From Pegoplata infirma (taxonomy: Eukaryota; Arthropoda; Insecta; Diptera; Anthomyiidae), in assembly GCA_963921195.1 (NCBI GenBank), contig OY992536.1, forward strand, positions 183,590,995-183,654,994: 64,000 nucleotides of DNA, written 5' to 3'. Below the pieces are notes generated by a model. It did no database searches and had not been told where the DNA came from. It saw only the letters and a list, made by a program, of their open reading frames with translations. This document shows positions 1-10,528 of this stretch, piece after piece (the stretch's first letter is position 1; each line of letters begins with the position of its first letter). The position numbers and the translations under genes are program-made.

Positions 1-460
1 TTTTGGGTCAAGACTAATTTTTGGTTTACGCCATTTGAAAAATACAACACTAGTTTAGTGGAGACAAGTTTCTGATATTTACTTAGATTGTTCGTCTCAA
101 TTTAAATCCAGTTTATAATGACAAAATTAAAATCTTTTTTATTTTAAATTCTTACTTTACTAACGAGATAATTTAAATTTATAGTTGACGAAGAATTATT
201 CAGTTCTGAAGACAAGGAACCACTCAATCTTTGGAAGATGAACTGAATTCGGCTTTTTAAAAGACATAAGCGGAAGCTAAACCTTAATAGGAATTTAAAC
301 TGAATTCGATGCTAATAAAAAGCTATTTAAAAATAAAGTTTTTCCACTAGAATAAAATTTTTACCTATAACCGAAAATAACCGAAACCGATCGGTTATTC
401 AATTTTTGATAACCGAAACCGCGGTTGCTAAATTTATCGGTTATTCAGAAACTCTAATGT
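1..460. other. AT-rich intergenic stretch with a short word-repeat remnant
   Basis: No gene is visible. At about 362-448 the words CGGTTATT and AACCGAAACC recur in both orientations, recalling the body of the hAT-type element at 39636-41368. Without ends or a target duplication this is only a possible remnant. Confidence 0.35.
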
Positions 461-860
461 GTGGTATCAGATTAAAGGTATTAAAAATACCTATCTCGTG
501 GTGCTAACAACGGGCCAAAGAAGTTAATATTTTTCGATTTATTAACAAAAATGTCCTAAAATTTTGGTATTTTACTCAATATGACGAAAAGTTGTGCATG
601 TTTGGACACGTTCTTACCACACGTAGATAGGTTTTCCAAAGACCTTTCATTTGGTATGTAACATGACTAGGTTTCTTTGCATAATATAGGAGATAAACGA
701 AAAAAACTGAAAAATGGCCTTGTCTTCCCCCCTCCTTTTTACCCCATAAATATGAATTTGGGCCGCTAAAAAAAATACATGTCACTTTATTTTTTCTGAT
801 CTACAAAATAAAACCAATTCCATAAAGATCCGCGGGTGACACTAGGGACACTTCCCTTGT
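461..860 (-). mobile_element. MITE, CAAGGGAAG-TIR family, truncated copy
   Basis: This stretch is the reverse complement of the elements at 21657-22181 and 54418-54768. They share the terminal CTTCCCTTGT, the 'gatctttatggaattgg' block and the 'gcggcccaaattcatat' block. Only one terminus, at 860, is present; the other end is lost. The open frame at 576-785 lies inside this non-coding repeat and recurs as repeat sequence elsewhere, so it is not called as a gene. Confidence 0.7.
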
Positions 861-861
861 G

Positions 862-1306
862 AGGCACTTTTCCTACAGAAAAATTCGCCAATTCGGATAC
901 ATATTTCCTGTAGAAACATTTTCAGATTATGTCTCAGATTCTGAAACATTTATTTCAATAGAAAAATTTTCAGGTTCTAAGACATTATTCCTAAAGAAAA
1001 ATTCTCAAATTCGGAGACATTTTCCAATCGAAAAATTCTCAGATTCTGGGACATTTTCCCTATAGAAAAATTCCCAGATTATGAGACACTTATCCTTTTA
1101 AAAAAATTCTCAGATTCTGAGATATTTTTTCCTTTGGAAAAATTCTTAGATTCTGAGACATTTTTCCTTAAGAAAAACTTTTAAATTCTGAGACATTTTT
1201 CCTTAAAAAAAATTCTCAGATTCTGAGAATTTTTTTTCTATAGAAAAATTTTCAGATTCGGAGATATTTTTCCTATAGAAAAATTCTCAGATTCGGAGTT
1301 ATTTTT
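862..1306. repeat. Diverged 35-bp satellite block
   Basis: Degenerate tandem copies of a unit of about 35 bp containing TTTTCCTATAGAAAAATT and CTCAGATTCTGAGACA. The copies differ widely, so this is an old array compared with the homogeneous one at 12871-14893. It was the target of the LINE insertion that begins at 1322. Confidence 0.85.
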
Positions 1307-1321
1307 CCTACCGAAAAAATT
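1307..1321. repeat. Target-site duplication of the LINE insertion (partner 3284-3298)
   Basis: The 15-mer CCTACCGAAAAAATT occurs at 1307-1321 and again at 3284-3298, exactly bracketing the LINE fragment. Both copies continue into 35-bp satellite on the outside, so the target was satellite DNA. Confidence 0.85.
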
Positions 1322-1608
1322 TTTACGAGAACTTGCAGATGCTGTGTTTACACAACCAGGTTAATTTATTATGGGTACCAGGACACAACGGAATACAGGG
1401 AAATGAAAAGGCAGATGAACTCGCAAAACTTGGAGCTGATGGTTTAGGTACCATGGTGCCAGTTTTACCACCACTTCAACACTATAAACTTAAACGGAAT
1501 TCCATCAATGTTGCAAAGGCAAACAGGAGGTGGAGAGAACTGACAACATGCAAAATCAGCAGAACTTTGTGGCCAACTTATGATCAAGGGAAAACTCAAT
1601 ATCTACTA

Positions 1609-2904
1609 AGGAGTGAGATCATAAAAATGTTAACACACATTTTTGCCTACAACTTTGGTGTAAAGCTTCCAAATTTTTTTTTTTCGGCAGTTTACATTTT
1701 AAAAATATGTCAGTTAATAAATTAATTTACATCATGAGTTTTAATTTGCAATTTTTTACACAATGGACGATGAAAGAAAACTGCGTTCAAAAATAATTAA
1801 ATATTTTCAACAAAACCAAACATGGACATACAAAAAAATTGCCAAAGAAACTAATGTATGCCGCCAAACAGTTTCAAAAGTGGTAAAAAGGTATCTGGAA
1901 CACCTAACAATTGAAAGGAAGCCGGGAACAGGAACAACGACTGGTTATCGTAACATTGGTAAGGCATATAAAGTTAAAAGCATCCTTAAGAGAGCTCCTA
2001 ACACATCTGGCAGAAAAACAGCTCGGTTAGCCCAATGTTCAGACTTTTTTGTACGTAAAGTGAAACGTAAGGCGGGACTAAAGTCCTACAAAGTTCAAAA
2101 AGTTCCCGATAGAAACGCTTTTAAAAATTTGGAGGCCAAAACCAGAGCTAGAAAATTGAAATCAAATTTTATAAAAAAATACAACTGTTGTGTAATGGAC
2201 GACGAAACTTATGTCCTGGCTGATTTTGCGCAGCTCCCTGGTCAAGAATTTTATGTTTCCGATGTTCGAGGAAATGTTGCGGAAAAATTTCGGTCAAAAA
2301 AGCAAACGAAATTCCCCAAAAAATTCCTAGTATGGCAAGCCATATGTAGCTGCGGCCAAAGAAGCCAGTCATTTGTGACATCTGGCTCTATAAACAGCGA
2401 AATTTATATCAAGGAGTGTTTGCAGAAGAGACTTCTTCCGTTCTTGAGTCAGCACAATGTATCCACTTACTTTTGGCCCGATTTAGCATCTTGTCACTAC
2501 AGCAAGAAAGCGCTGGAGTGGTATAATGATAATAATGTGGTTTTTGTACCAAGAGAGGCAAATCCACCAAACTGCCCGGAGCTCAGGCCAGTGGAGAGAT
2601 ATTGGGCTCTTGTTAAAAAAGAATTAAAGGGCACAAAAAAGGTCTCCCAGGACATGCAAGATTTCAAACGTAGATGGACCACCTGCTCTAAAAAGGTGAC
2701 AGAAACTACCATAAAAGCCTTAATGGGAGGGTTTCCGGAAAAAGTGGATAACTTTGTTCGTAGTGGTTAGAGTTCCATGCGGTTTTTTTGTTATGATTTT
2801 GTATTAAATTTTATTTAATAAAAATTTGGTTTGAAGTCTTAAAATTCAGTAGTCTGTTTTTTATTTAACTTTATGTGTGTTAACATTTTTATGATCTCAC
2901 TCCT
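1609..2904 (+). mobile_element. Tc1/mariner-superfamily element, DD37E type, apparently complete
   Basis: A 1296-bp element with 32-bp terminal inverted repeats starting AGGAGTGAGATCATAAAAAT that match perfectly by eye at both ends. It is flanked by TA at 1607-1608 and 2905-2906. It carries one uninterrupted transposase gene. Perfect TIRs and an open frame point to a recent insertion; the host site is the RNase H region of a LINE. Confidence 0.93.
1763..2770 (+). CDS. Tc1/mariner transposase, DD37E (ITmD37E-like)
   Basis: A 335-aa transposase expected to bind the 32-bp TIRs and move the element by cut and paste in the nucleus, inserting at TA. Residues 4-45 look like the N-terminal helix-turn-helix (WTYKKIAKETNVCRQTVSKVV), followed by a basic region. 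Catalytic residues can be placed: D147 in MDDETYV, D240 in YFWPDLASCHYS and E278 in CPELRPVERYW. The 37 residues between the second D and E give DD37E, not the DD34D of classic mariner or DD34E of Tc1. The motifs MDDETYV.ADF.QLPG and NPPN.PELRP.ERYWA match the DD37E elements described from mosquitoes. The length is normal and no stop or frameshift is seen. An AATAAA lies shortly after the stop. Whether the protein is active cannot be judged from sequence alone. Confidence 0.93.
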   Translation: MDDERKLRSKIIKYFQQNQTWTYKKIAKETNVCRQTVSKVVKRYLEHLTIERKPGTGTTTGYRNIGKAYKVKSILKRAPNTSGRKTARLAQCSDFFVRKVKRKAGLKSYKVQKVPDRNAFKNLEAKTRARKLKSNFIKKYNCCVMDDETYVLADFAQLPGQEFYVSDVRGNVAEKFRSKKQTKFPKKFLVWQAICSCGQRSQSFVTSGSINSEIYIKECLQKRLLPFLSQHNVSTYFWPDLASCHYSKKALEWYNDNNVVFVPREANPPNCPELRPVERYWALVKKELKGTKKVSQDMQDFKRRWTTCSKKVTETTIKALMGGFPEKVDNFVRSG

Positions 2905-3298
2905 TATCACTTACGAGAAGGGAATGCCGAGCTCTGACTGGGATAATAACTGGTCATTGTCTTATCGGCATCCATGCCAAGAATATTGGACTTACTTCAG
3001 ACGCTAGTTGTAAAAGATGCGCTTCACCAGGAGTAGATGAAACGATGGAACACATACTTTGTCACTGCCCAGCTGTGGCAAGGAGTCGCCGATCCATTAC
3101 CGGTTAGATAAGTTTCGGTACTTTAGAGGATATAACGCAAATGGATCTTAGGATATTGAAAAGATTCGCAATGACTTTGAACGTGTTTAACTTGCACCGC
3201 TAGCGGAAAAAAAGTTTTGTGGTACCGCTATGGACCAAGAGGTCTATGCGAGGTGTCAATCGGACACCGCCACCCTAACCTAACCTACCGAAAAAATT

Positions 3299-4053
3299 CG
3301 GTGACATACTTCGTAAAGAAAAAGTCTTAGATTCTAAGACATTTTTTTTCTATAGAAAAATCGTCGATTCTCAGACATTTTTCATTCTATAGAAAAATTC
3401 GCAGATTCTGAGATATTTTTCCTAAAAAATTCTCAAATTCTCAGATTCTGAGACATTTTTCCCATATAAAAATTTTCTGATTTTGATACAATATTTTTTC
3501 TACAGAAAAATTTTCAGATTCTGAGAAATTTTTGCATCTAGAAAAATTCTTAGATTCTAAGACATTTTTTCATAGAAAAATTCTCAGATTCTAAGACATT
3601 TATCCTATAAAAAAAAATTCTCAGATGCAGAGACATTTTTCCTGTAGAAAAATTCTCAGATTCTATAACATTCTTCCTATAGAATAATTCTTAGATTCTT
3701 CATCAGTTTTCCTATCGAAAAATTTTCAGGTTTCGAGACACTTTTTATATAGAAATATTCTCAGATTCTAAAACATTTTTCCAGTAGAAAAATTTTCAGA
3801 TTCTAAGACATTTTTCCTAATGAAAAATTCTCAGATTTTGAGACATTTTTCATTCTATAGAAAAATTATCAGATTCTTAGACATTTTCCCAAAGAAAAAC
3901 TCTTAGATTCTGAGACATATTTTCCCATAGAAAAATTTTCAGATTCTGAGACATTTTTCCCATAGAAAAATTCTTAGATTCGGAGTCACTTTTCCTATCG
4001 AAAAATTCTTAGGTTCTGTGACACATTTCGTAAAGAAAAAGTCTCAGATTCTA
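3299..4053. repeat. Diverged 35-bp satellite block
   Basis: Continuation of the 862-1306 satellite past the LINE. Units read TTTTTCCTATAGAAAAATT then CTCAGATTCTGAGACA with many substitutions and small indels. The block is cut at 4053 by a TA-flanked element and resumes at 6005. Confidence 0.85.
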
Positions 4054-4301
4054 CACTCAAAAAAATACGTTAGTAGATTTACTAATTTGTTTTTGCTAAC
4101 GCTAGTTAGCTAACTTTTAGCAAATTTTTAGTTGAGATTAGCATGTTAGCAAAAAATTCTTGTAAACTTCATTTAGCACATTAGCAATTTTAAACAAACT
4201 TTGAACTAATTTCTTTTGCTAAATTTGAAATTGAGTTAACTACATTTTTACAAGATTTTTTCCTAATATTAGCAAAATAAATGGTAAATTTTTTTTTTAT
4301 T

Positions 4302-5374
4302 ACTGAATTTTTATTTAGTTCGGTTTAAGTCCATATTAATTATTTCTGAGAAATAATAATTGTTGTACAATGAGAAAATCTGAAAAAAAATTAAGTGACA
4401 ACACAGGCTAAGTGGAGATGTCGACAGCTTTCGGAAGATGCCACCCTTCCATCATCAGCACTCCTTCGATTGCCACACACTTAATGTGTGTCAGATTAAA
4501 ATTAGCCATTTAAATGAAACTTTTGAAGAAATTAAGAATTGGAATTACTCCTCTTTGTGTTGAATAACCCCTTTTCACCATTAATTCGTGTTGTATTCAT
4601 TTGGCAGAAACTTAATCCATCTTAACTTTTAACAGAGTTGTATTTTTCCCATTGTTAACCCTTAGTAGGACTTTTCAAATCTTGAAAAATGTCCGTTAGG
4701 TTTGAATTTTTGTTTCATATTTCTAATTCTTAGAAATATTACTAAATTGCAATGTACCTTATGAGTTGTGTATTAATTGTGTTTATATATTGTTGGACTG
4801 TATATTTTATAACTGAATTTTTATTTAGTTCGGTTTAAGTCCATATTAATTATTTCTGAGAAATAATAATTGTTGTACAATGAGAAAATCTGAAAAAAAA
4901 TTAAGTGACAACACAGGCTAAGTGGAGATGTCGACAGCTTTCGGAAGATGCCACCCTTCCATCATCAGCACTCCTTCGATTGCCACACACTTAATGTGTG
5001 TCAGATTAAAATTAGCCATTTAAATGAAACTTTTGAAGAAATTAAGAATTGGAATTACTCCTCTTTGTGTTGAATAACCCCTTTTCACCATTAATTCGTG
5101 TTGTATTCATTTGGCAGAAACTTAATCCATCTTAACTTTTAACAGAGTTGTATTTTTCCCATTGTTAACCCTTAGTAGGACTTTTCAAATCTTGAAAAAT
5201 GTCCGTTAGGTTTGAATTTTTGTTTCATATTTCTAATTCTTAGAAATATTACTAAATTGCAATGTACCTTATGAGTTGTGTATTAATTGTGTTTATATAT
5301 TGTTGGACTGTATATTTTATAACTGAATTTTTATTTAGTTCGGTTTAAGTCCATATTAATTATTTCTGAGAAAT
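4302..5374. repeat. 510-bp tandem duplication plus 53-bp partial third copy
   Basis: Copies at 4302-4811 and 4812-5321 appear identical base for base on reading, followed by a partial third at 5322-5374. Each unit contains a more complex segment around TGTCGACAGCTTTCGGAAGA and CATCATCAGCACTCCTTCGA. No open frame of note spans it. Identity implies very recent duplication, or an assembly artefact. Confidence 0.9.
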
Positions 5375-5840
5375 TTATTTTCAAAAAACTTAAAATGGCG
5401 CTATCTTGGAAACTAAGCCAGATAGAGCAAAATGGAGGCCATTTTAGGTTCTCGAGCTCTCCATAGTATCGCCTGTCCTCTTCACATGTGTGGGCCCTAA
5501 TGGGCCCTAACTTTGGATCCAAACAAGCTACCATTCCCGAAAATTTTAAAATGCTCATATCTCGGTAAATATTGCCGACACAACAAAAAGTCCAAAAGCG
5601 TTTTTGTAGCTCTCAACACGTAGAACAAGACCGCAAAAGCTCTCCGAGTAATATTTTTGAAGTTATCGAGTTTTTTAATTCTCAAGACCCCAGTGGTCCC
5701 CTATAATCACGTATCTCAAAAACTAAGCAAGGTAGAGCGAAACGGACGTCAACAACTATGACGATTTTTAAGGAACCCAACTAGGTCTAGGCCCATCGGG
5801 GTCTGGACCTATCGGGTCTGAACCCAATGGGGTCCTCAGA
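5375..5840. repeat. Dispersed repeat shared, inverted, with 45030-45250
   Basis: More complex sequence than its surroundings, with CCATAGTATCGC, GGGCCCTAATGGGCCCTAAC and CCCGAAAATTTTAAAATG. The reverse complement of about 5450-5560 matches about 45120-45240, including AAAATTTTCGGGAA and AGCCCATTAGGG. Minus-strand frames here are unlikely genes; see findings. Confidence 0.6.
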
Positions 5841-6004
5841 TGTGTATAAACTAAGTTCAAAAAAAAAAATATTTAGTTAACTAATTATTGGCAAAACATT
5901 TTTGCTAACTTTAGCAAAAAAATTGTGGGTTCAAAATCAGCAAATTTTCTTGTAGGTTTACAAGCTTTTTTTGCTAACATTACAGTTTTTTTTTTTTGAG
6001 TGTA

Positions 6005-6525
6005 AGACATTTCTCCTATAGAAAAATCCTTAGATTCTGAGACATTTATTTAATTCTAAGATCATTAAATTCTAAGATTCGGAGACATTTTCCCTATCAA
6101 CAGTTTTCCAATAGAAAAAATTCTCGGATTTTCTAACATTTTTTCTATAGAAAAATTCTTAGATTCTACAACATTTTTCCTATCGAAAAATTCTCAGATT
6201 CTGAGACATTTTTTGTATAGAAAAATTCTCATACTCAGAGACATTTTTCCTACAGAAAATTTCTCAGATTCGTAGACATTTTTCCTATAGAAAAATTCTC
6301 AGACTATAAGACATTTCTCCTATAGAAAAATTCTCAGATTTTGAGACATTTTTCCTATAGAAAAATTCTCAGATTCTGAGGCATTTTTCATGTAGAAAAA
6401 TTCTCAAATTCTGAGACATTTTTTCTATACAAAATTTCTCAGATTCTGAGACATTTTTCCTATAAAAAAATTTTCGGATTCTGAGACATTTTTTCTATAG
6501 AAAAACTCTCAGATTCTGAAGCATT
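6005..6525. repeat. Diverged 35-bp satellite block
   Basis: Third piece of the same satellite block, resuming directly after the TA-flanked element. Units near 6180-6520 are closer to consensus (CTATAGAAAAATTCTCAGAT) than those of the first block. Confidence 0.85.
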
Positions 6526-7310
6526 TCTAAATTTTTACCTTAGTGGGTTAATTGAGATCTGATATTTCTTTTAATAATAATAATAAATATATTCCATTAA
6601 TAATAATAAAAAAATCTTAACAAAACCAACAAGCAAACCAGCAGCAAGCCAAGCAAGAAATTATAAAATAAATCATTAAAATCTCAACAACTTTTTCTCC
6701 GCTCTTTACAATGCTTTGATATTCTACTTAAATTTTAGAGATCCCTTTACATTGTAATAGAGATGAGCAAGTGACATGTAAATCACGCGTAATTGTAAGT
6801 AAACAAAGGCAGAAAAATGTAACGCAGTAGAAAAATTTAACGTTAAAGTAACGTACACTTAAAAAAATCTTGGTAAAATTACTCAAAAAATATTTTGATA
6901 TTAGATTCGGTAAAGAGAATTTTACATTCTCAATGATTTTTATTTTAATGAAGTTAAGTGTTGGTGAGTCAAATATCTGATTTTGTATTTTAATGAGAAT
7001 AAGTGTTCGTAAGTCAAATATCAGTCACTCGTCCAACTTTAGTTTAAAACTTATATAGAGGTGATGTAAGAATTGAGTCAATGCGCGCATGTGCAGTACA
7101 AGTTAACACTGGCGATGCTGATGATGATGTTTTTATTTTGTTATGTATTTTTTTTCTATCGTTATTTTTATATTGTTGTTTTTTTATTATTATCTCCTAA
7201 CAACTATTGTGGGAGAATTGAGAATATAAAAATAAAAACAGAAATGAAATGTGTCCAAAAAGTATTTGAAATTTAAATTTTCAGAGATGGTAACAAAAAA
7301 ATGTAATAAA
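6526..7310. other. AT-rich stretch, no gene seen
   Basis: Holds a short TAA microsatellite (about 6570-6610), a TAGAGATGAGC motif at about 6762 resembling hAT-type ends elsewhere in the window, and a direct repeat of GAGAATAAGTGTT-type sequence near 6940-7020. The small open frame at 7073-7276 is low-complexity and unsupported. Confidence 0.4.
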
Positions 7311-7400
7311 ACAAGTAAAAAAAATCGACCATGCCGAATGTATAGATACGCTCCATAATGTAAAAAAGATTATTACAAACAAAATTATTTGAACTACTTT
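7311..7400 (+). mobile_element. DINE-1-like element, 5' fragment
   Basis: Starts ACAAGTAAAAAAAATCGACC, then ATGCCGAATGTATAGATACG, matching the 5' end of the complete copy at 11646. It fades after about 90 bp. A second, shorter 5' fragment (ACAAGTAGAAAAGTTAAATT) sits at about 7853. Confidence 0.6.
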
Positions 7401-8838
7401 TGTAAGTTATTTTTACTTACGAAATTTGTTTAGTTTATATTAATTAATTTGTATTTTTTTTTTATTTAAAATTTTTGATACTTTTTGTTTACAGTGTACA
7501 ATGAAAAAACATTTCATTTGGACTTGTTGTTTCTGTGGTCATCAGTTGATTTTATATATTTTTTTTTGTTTTTATTTTTATATTCGTTTTGTGGTTTTGT
7601 TATGAGTTGAAAAAGGTTCAACTTTGTTAACTCATTAATATTTCGATATTAAAAGAGAATAGAATTGATAATTAATACAGACGTATGCATATGAAATTGA
7701 AATAAATGAGTGGTTTTTGTTTTTTTTTTTAAAAGATCATTTTATAATTTACAACACCAAAAAGTATGCTTTACTTATTTTCATTAAAATATTTTAGTTA
7801 CTACAGAATATTTTAAAAATTTATAAAATATTGCAGAAGAGATTACAAAAAGAACAAGTAGAAAAGTTAAATTCGACTTGTTCCTCCACAAGTGGAACAG
7901 GTCTAGTATCGGTGAATGTCTGAATAATGTGTATGAAACCTAAAAAAATTGGGTTTTTGATTATCAGTTTTTCAAAAATTGGGCTTAATATGCTTAATTA
8001 AATATTAAACAATTTTTAATGCAAATTTCTTGATTCGGAAAGATAACACAGGTTGACAAAAGTTGAACTTTTTCAATTTGCCTGACCTTTGACAACTGAT
8101 TTATATGGAGTTTGGTGTGCTGAATGGAGTCTAATTTTAGATCCTCCATTTTAAACATGAACTAAACTATATTGGATGCGAGGATTCCAAAACTGGTATT
8201 ATTTTTTTTCTGACATCTTTAGTTTTCGAGTTATAACGCAAGCAAATTTTGAAAAATCGTGCTTATCATTCCAGCCAGCCAAACCACTCATCTGGTTGAC
8301 TTCATATTTACATCATTCGTTAATTTGTTTCCGGGAATTGTTCTTAATAAGGTCAAAATGAGTTTGCCACCCCTTTGCAAATGTTGCTAAAGCTGCGTTT
8401 ATATCATACCACTGAGTATTATGACCTGTCAAAAAATCGTGTGTAATATGATTTTGTTGACAGTCCAATAAGACTTTTGATTTTATGAAATATTTCAAAA
8501 AATGGCTGTGTGTTATTAGATTTGCACACAAACAGCTGTTTTTAAAAATGTCTTTTGATTTTGTTTATGATTTTTTGGCAGTATTAAGACTTTGGTAATA
8601 TTTTACTTTCTTAAAATCCAAAGACTCGGTGGGATGATCTAAACACACCTTAAGCAAATGCTAATAAAAAGATTTAATTTTCAATTACACGATATCAAAA
8701 ATATGCTATTTCGTTGCTTCATAACTCGAAAACTTAAGCCTGCACGATAAAACTAATGCAATTTTTGAATTCAGCGTGCCTTATTTAGTCTAAATCGGGT
8801 CCACAAACTCTGGCAACGTGATAAACGTGCTCAGATTT
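7401..8838. other. AT-rich stretch with decayed repeat fragments
   Basis: No gene seen. About 7920-8010 resembles the left arm of the foldback at 10529-11597 (GTGTATGAA, TTTTTCAAAAATTGGGCTTA). About 8170-8260 resembles the 'Tctcaaaaactaaag' blocks near 9730 and 10330. The rest is unassigned. Confidence 0.4.
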
Positions 8839-8839
8839 A

Positions 8840-9701
8840 ACAAGAGTGTTAAATTCGGCTGTGCCGAATCTTTTATACCCAGGCCCGTTTTCTTTTTTTT
8901 GAGGGGGCCGTCGGCAGTGGTCACTGGGGAACAAATTTCCCCTCGAAATATATGTTTAAAAATTCATTCTTATGCTTTTTGGTCTAAAGAAATACAAGTT
9001 TATCATAATTTTAACAATGTGCTCGATTCTCGAATACGAATTCACCATTCACCCAATTTTTAAAAATTTGATATTCTTTCGAATTTTAAGATTTTTAAAT
9101 TTTTTTCTTGTAACAATTAAAGATCTAGTTAATATATTTAATAATTACAAGAACAAATTTAAAAATCTTAAAACTCGAAAGAATATCAAATTTTAAAAAA
9201 TTAGGTAAACGGTGAAATCGTATTCCAGAATCGAGCACAATTTTTTTTAATCCACGCCCACAAAAATTGGGCGGGGCAAAAAAACGATATTTTCTAATCC
9301 CCCGGTTCCAAATGCAGAACTTTGAGCTTCTTGATGCATTAAAATGTTGCATTTGTTATACAAAAACACAAAAAATCATGTAAAAAAATATGGTGTTTTT
9401 CAGAGGTGGGTTTAGTTCCTCAAGGGGGAACTTTTTTCCCCCTGGTCCGATTTTGCCCATCTCCGAACTTAACCAGCCTATGACCATAAGACATATTTGA
9501 GACAAACTTCAGTAGTCTAGCTCTTTTATTTTGGGCTGTATCGTGTCTTCCACAGACAGACGGACGGGCATCGCTAAAATGTCTTAGAATCGATCACTGA
9601 TCAATAGTATAAATACTTTATACTTAATTCGATGCGTTACACACGGAATGACTAACAATAAGTGAATATACCCCCATACTGTGGTTGGAGAATATAAAAA
9701 G
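8840..9701 (+). mobile_element. DINE-1/mini-me-like element, complete
   Basis: Starts with ACAAGAGTGTTAAATTCGGC and a small GGCTGTGCCGAA hairpin. It contains the pyrimidine/purine block GGGGGAACTTTTTTCCCCCT, an ACAGACAGACGGACGGGC GTCY-type microsatellite at about 9555, and a TA-rich stretch. It ends with GTGGTTGGAGAATATAAAAA. These are features of DINE-1/mini-me (Helentron-associated) elements of flies. An inner inverted repeat occupies about 9040-9215. Confidence 0.75.
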
Positions 9702-9811
9702 GGCATGAATGCAAATTTTTAAAATTTTATTTTAGCGATATCTCAAAAACTAAAGATGACTAAAAAAAGGAAGAGCATTTTTGGAATCAGCATATCCAAC
9801 ATACATTAAAT

Positions 9812-10260
9812 TAGAGATGTGAGCGTGAGGGGATTTTGACTCACACTCACTCACGCAAAAAATAATCGAATCACTTACTAATCACTCACGAATTTTTTTT
9901 TTAATCACGCTCACTCAAATTCACGTGAGTAATAAGAAACTTACTCACGCTCACGAGTGACTCACGCCAGATTCAATCACGCTCACGCGTGAGTCAAGCA
10001 AAATCTACTCACGCAATAAAATTTTCTTACAAAAAAGAAAAAAAAAATAAAAAAAACTGTTTTACAAAAAATTAAAAAAAAATTATGCAAATCAAAAAAT
10101 CTAATCACGCAAAAAATAAATGACTCACTCACTAATCACTCACTCAGATTTTTTTTTCAAGTCACACTCACTCACAATCACGTGATTGAAATAAAAATCA
10201 CTCACACTCACGCGTGATTCATGTGAATCACGCAAATCACGTGACCAGCGCCCATTTCTA
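9812..10260. mobile_element. hAT-type MITE built from TCACTCACG words
   Basis: A 449-bp element with the 8-bp direct repeat CATTAAAT on both sides (9804-9811 and 10261-10268). Ends are TAGAGATGTGAGCG and, reverse-complemented, TAGAAATGGGCGC. The interior is a dense mixture of TCACTCACG and CGTGAGTGA in both orientations, including the palindrome CACGTGA. No coding capacity. Confidence 0.87.
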
Positions 10261-10528
10261 CATTAAATCGTCATTCAGTTTTTGTAAGACCACAAACATG
10301 CCAAAAATAACGTATTTTCAAAGTTTTCTTAGGATATATCTCAAAAACTAGAGCTGACCCAAAAAACGATAGCCAGATTTGGAATCTGCGTACCCCAATT
10401 ACCCAAAATTAGCTATCAGAACCCAGTCATAAAAAGTGTTGCCCTGTGTCGATATCGTTTTTAGACTATCGACAAAAAACATACATTTGCATGTAAATCT
10501 CATCCCTAGAAATGACAAACTTATGTAT

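Larger units (their letters stand above)
1333..3107 (+). pseudogene. LINE ORF2 C-terminus (RNase H plus C-terminal Cys/His motif), interrupted
   Basis: The first part (1333-1608) reads LLWVPGHNGIQGNEKADELA, which has the last RNase H catalytic signature: the H of PGH and the D of ADELA. The frame is cut at 1609 by a transposon. Dropping the element and one TA copy, the frame resumes in phase at 2907: an ITGHCLIGIHAK stretch, then CKRCASPG and EHILCHCPAV, a Cys-Cys/His-Cys cluster typical of LINE ORF2 ends, and a TAG stop at 3105-3107. The 5' part of the ORF is missing, so it cannot act by itself. The LINE reading frame was therefore undamaged at this point when the DNA transposon landed. Confidence 0.85.
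1322..3283 (+). mobile_element. 5'-truncated non-LTR retrotransposon (RNase H and 3' end)
   Basis: A LINE 3' fragment bounded by a 15-bp target duplication and ending in CCCTAACCTAACCTA rather than poly(A). The coding part holds the end of the RNase H domain and a C-terminal Cys/His motif. It was later split by a DD37E element at 1609-2904. A similar CTAACC end closes the LINE at 56662-58860, so both may belong to one clade (Jockey superfamily with RNase H, I/LOA-like). Confidence 0.85.
4054..6002. mobile_element. TA-flanked element with CACTCAAAAAA ends, body built of GCTAAC/TTAGCAAA words
   Basis: The ends are CACTCAAAAAAATACG on the left and, reverse-complemented, CACTCAAAAAAAAAAA on the right. 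TA at 4052-4053 and 6003-6004 flanks it, and joining the flanks restores satellite sequence (CAGATTC-TA-AGACAT). Both terminal zones are rich in TTAGCAAA and GCTAAC in either orientation. The interior contains a tandem duplication and a dispersed repeat. No transposase frame is present, so it is non-autonomous; TA suggests Tc1/mariner mobilisation. Confidence 0.8.

Noticed and set aside
3266..3288. CCCTAACCTAACCTA looking like insect telomeric (TTAGG)n
   Set aside because: It is the 3' end of a LINE followed by its target duplication; the LINE at 58850 ends similarly, and flies lack TTAGG telomeres.
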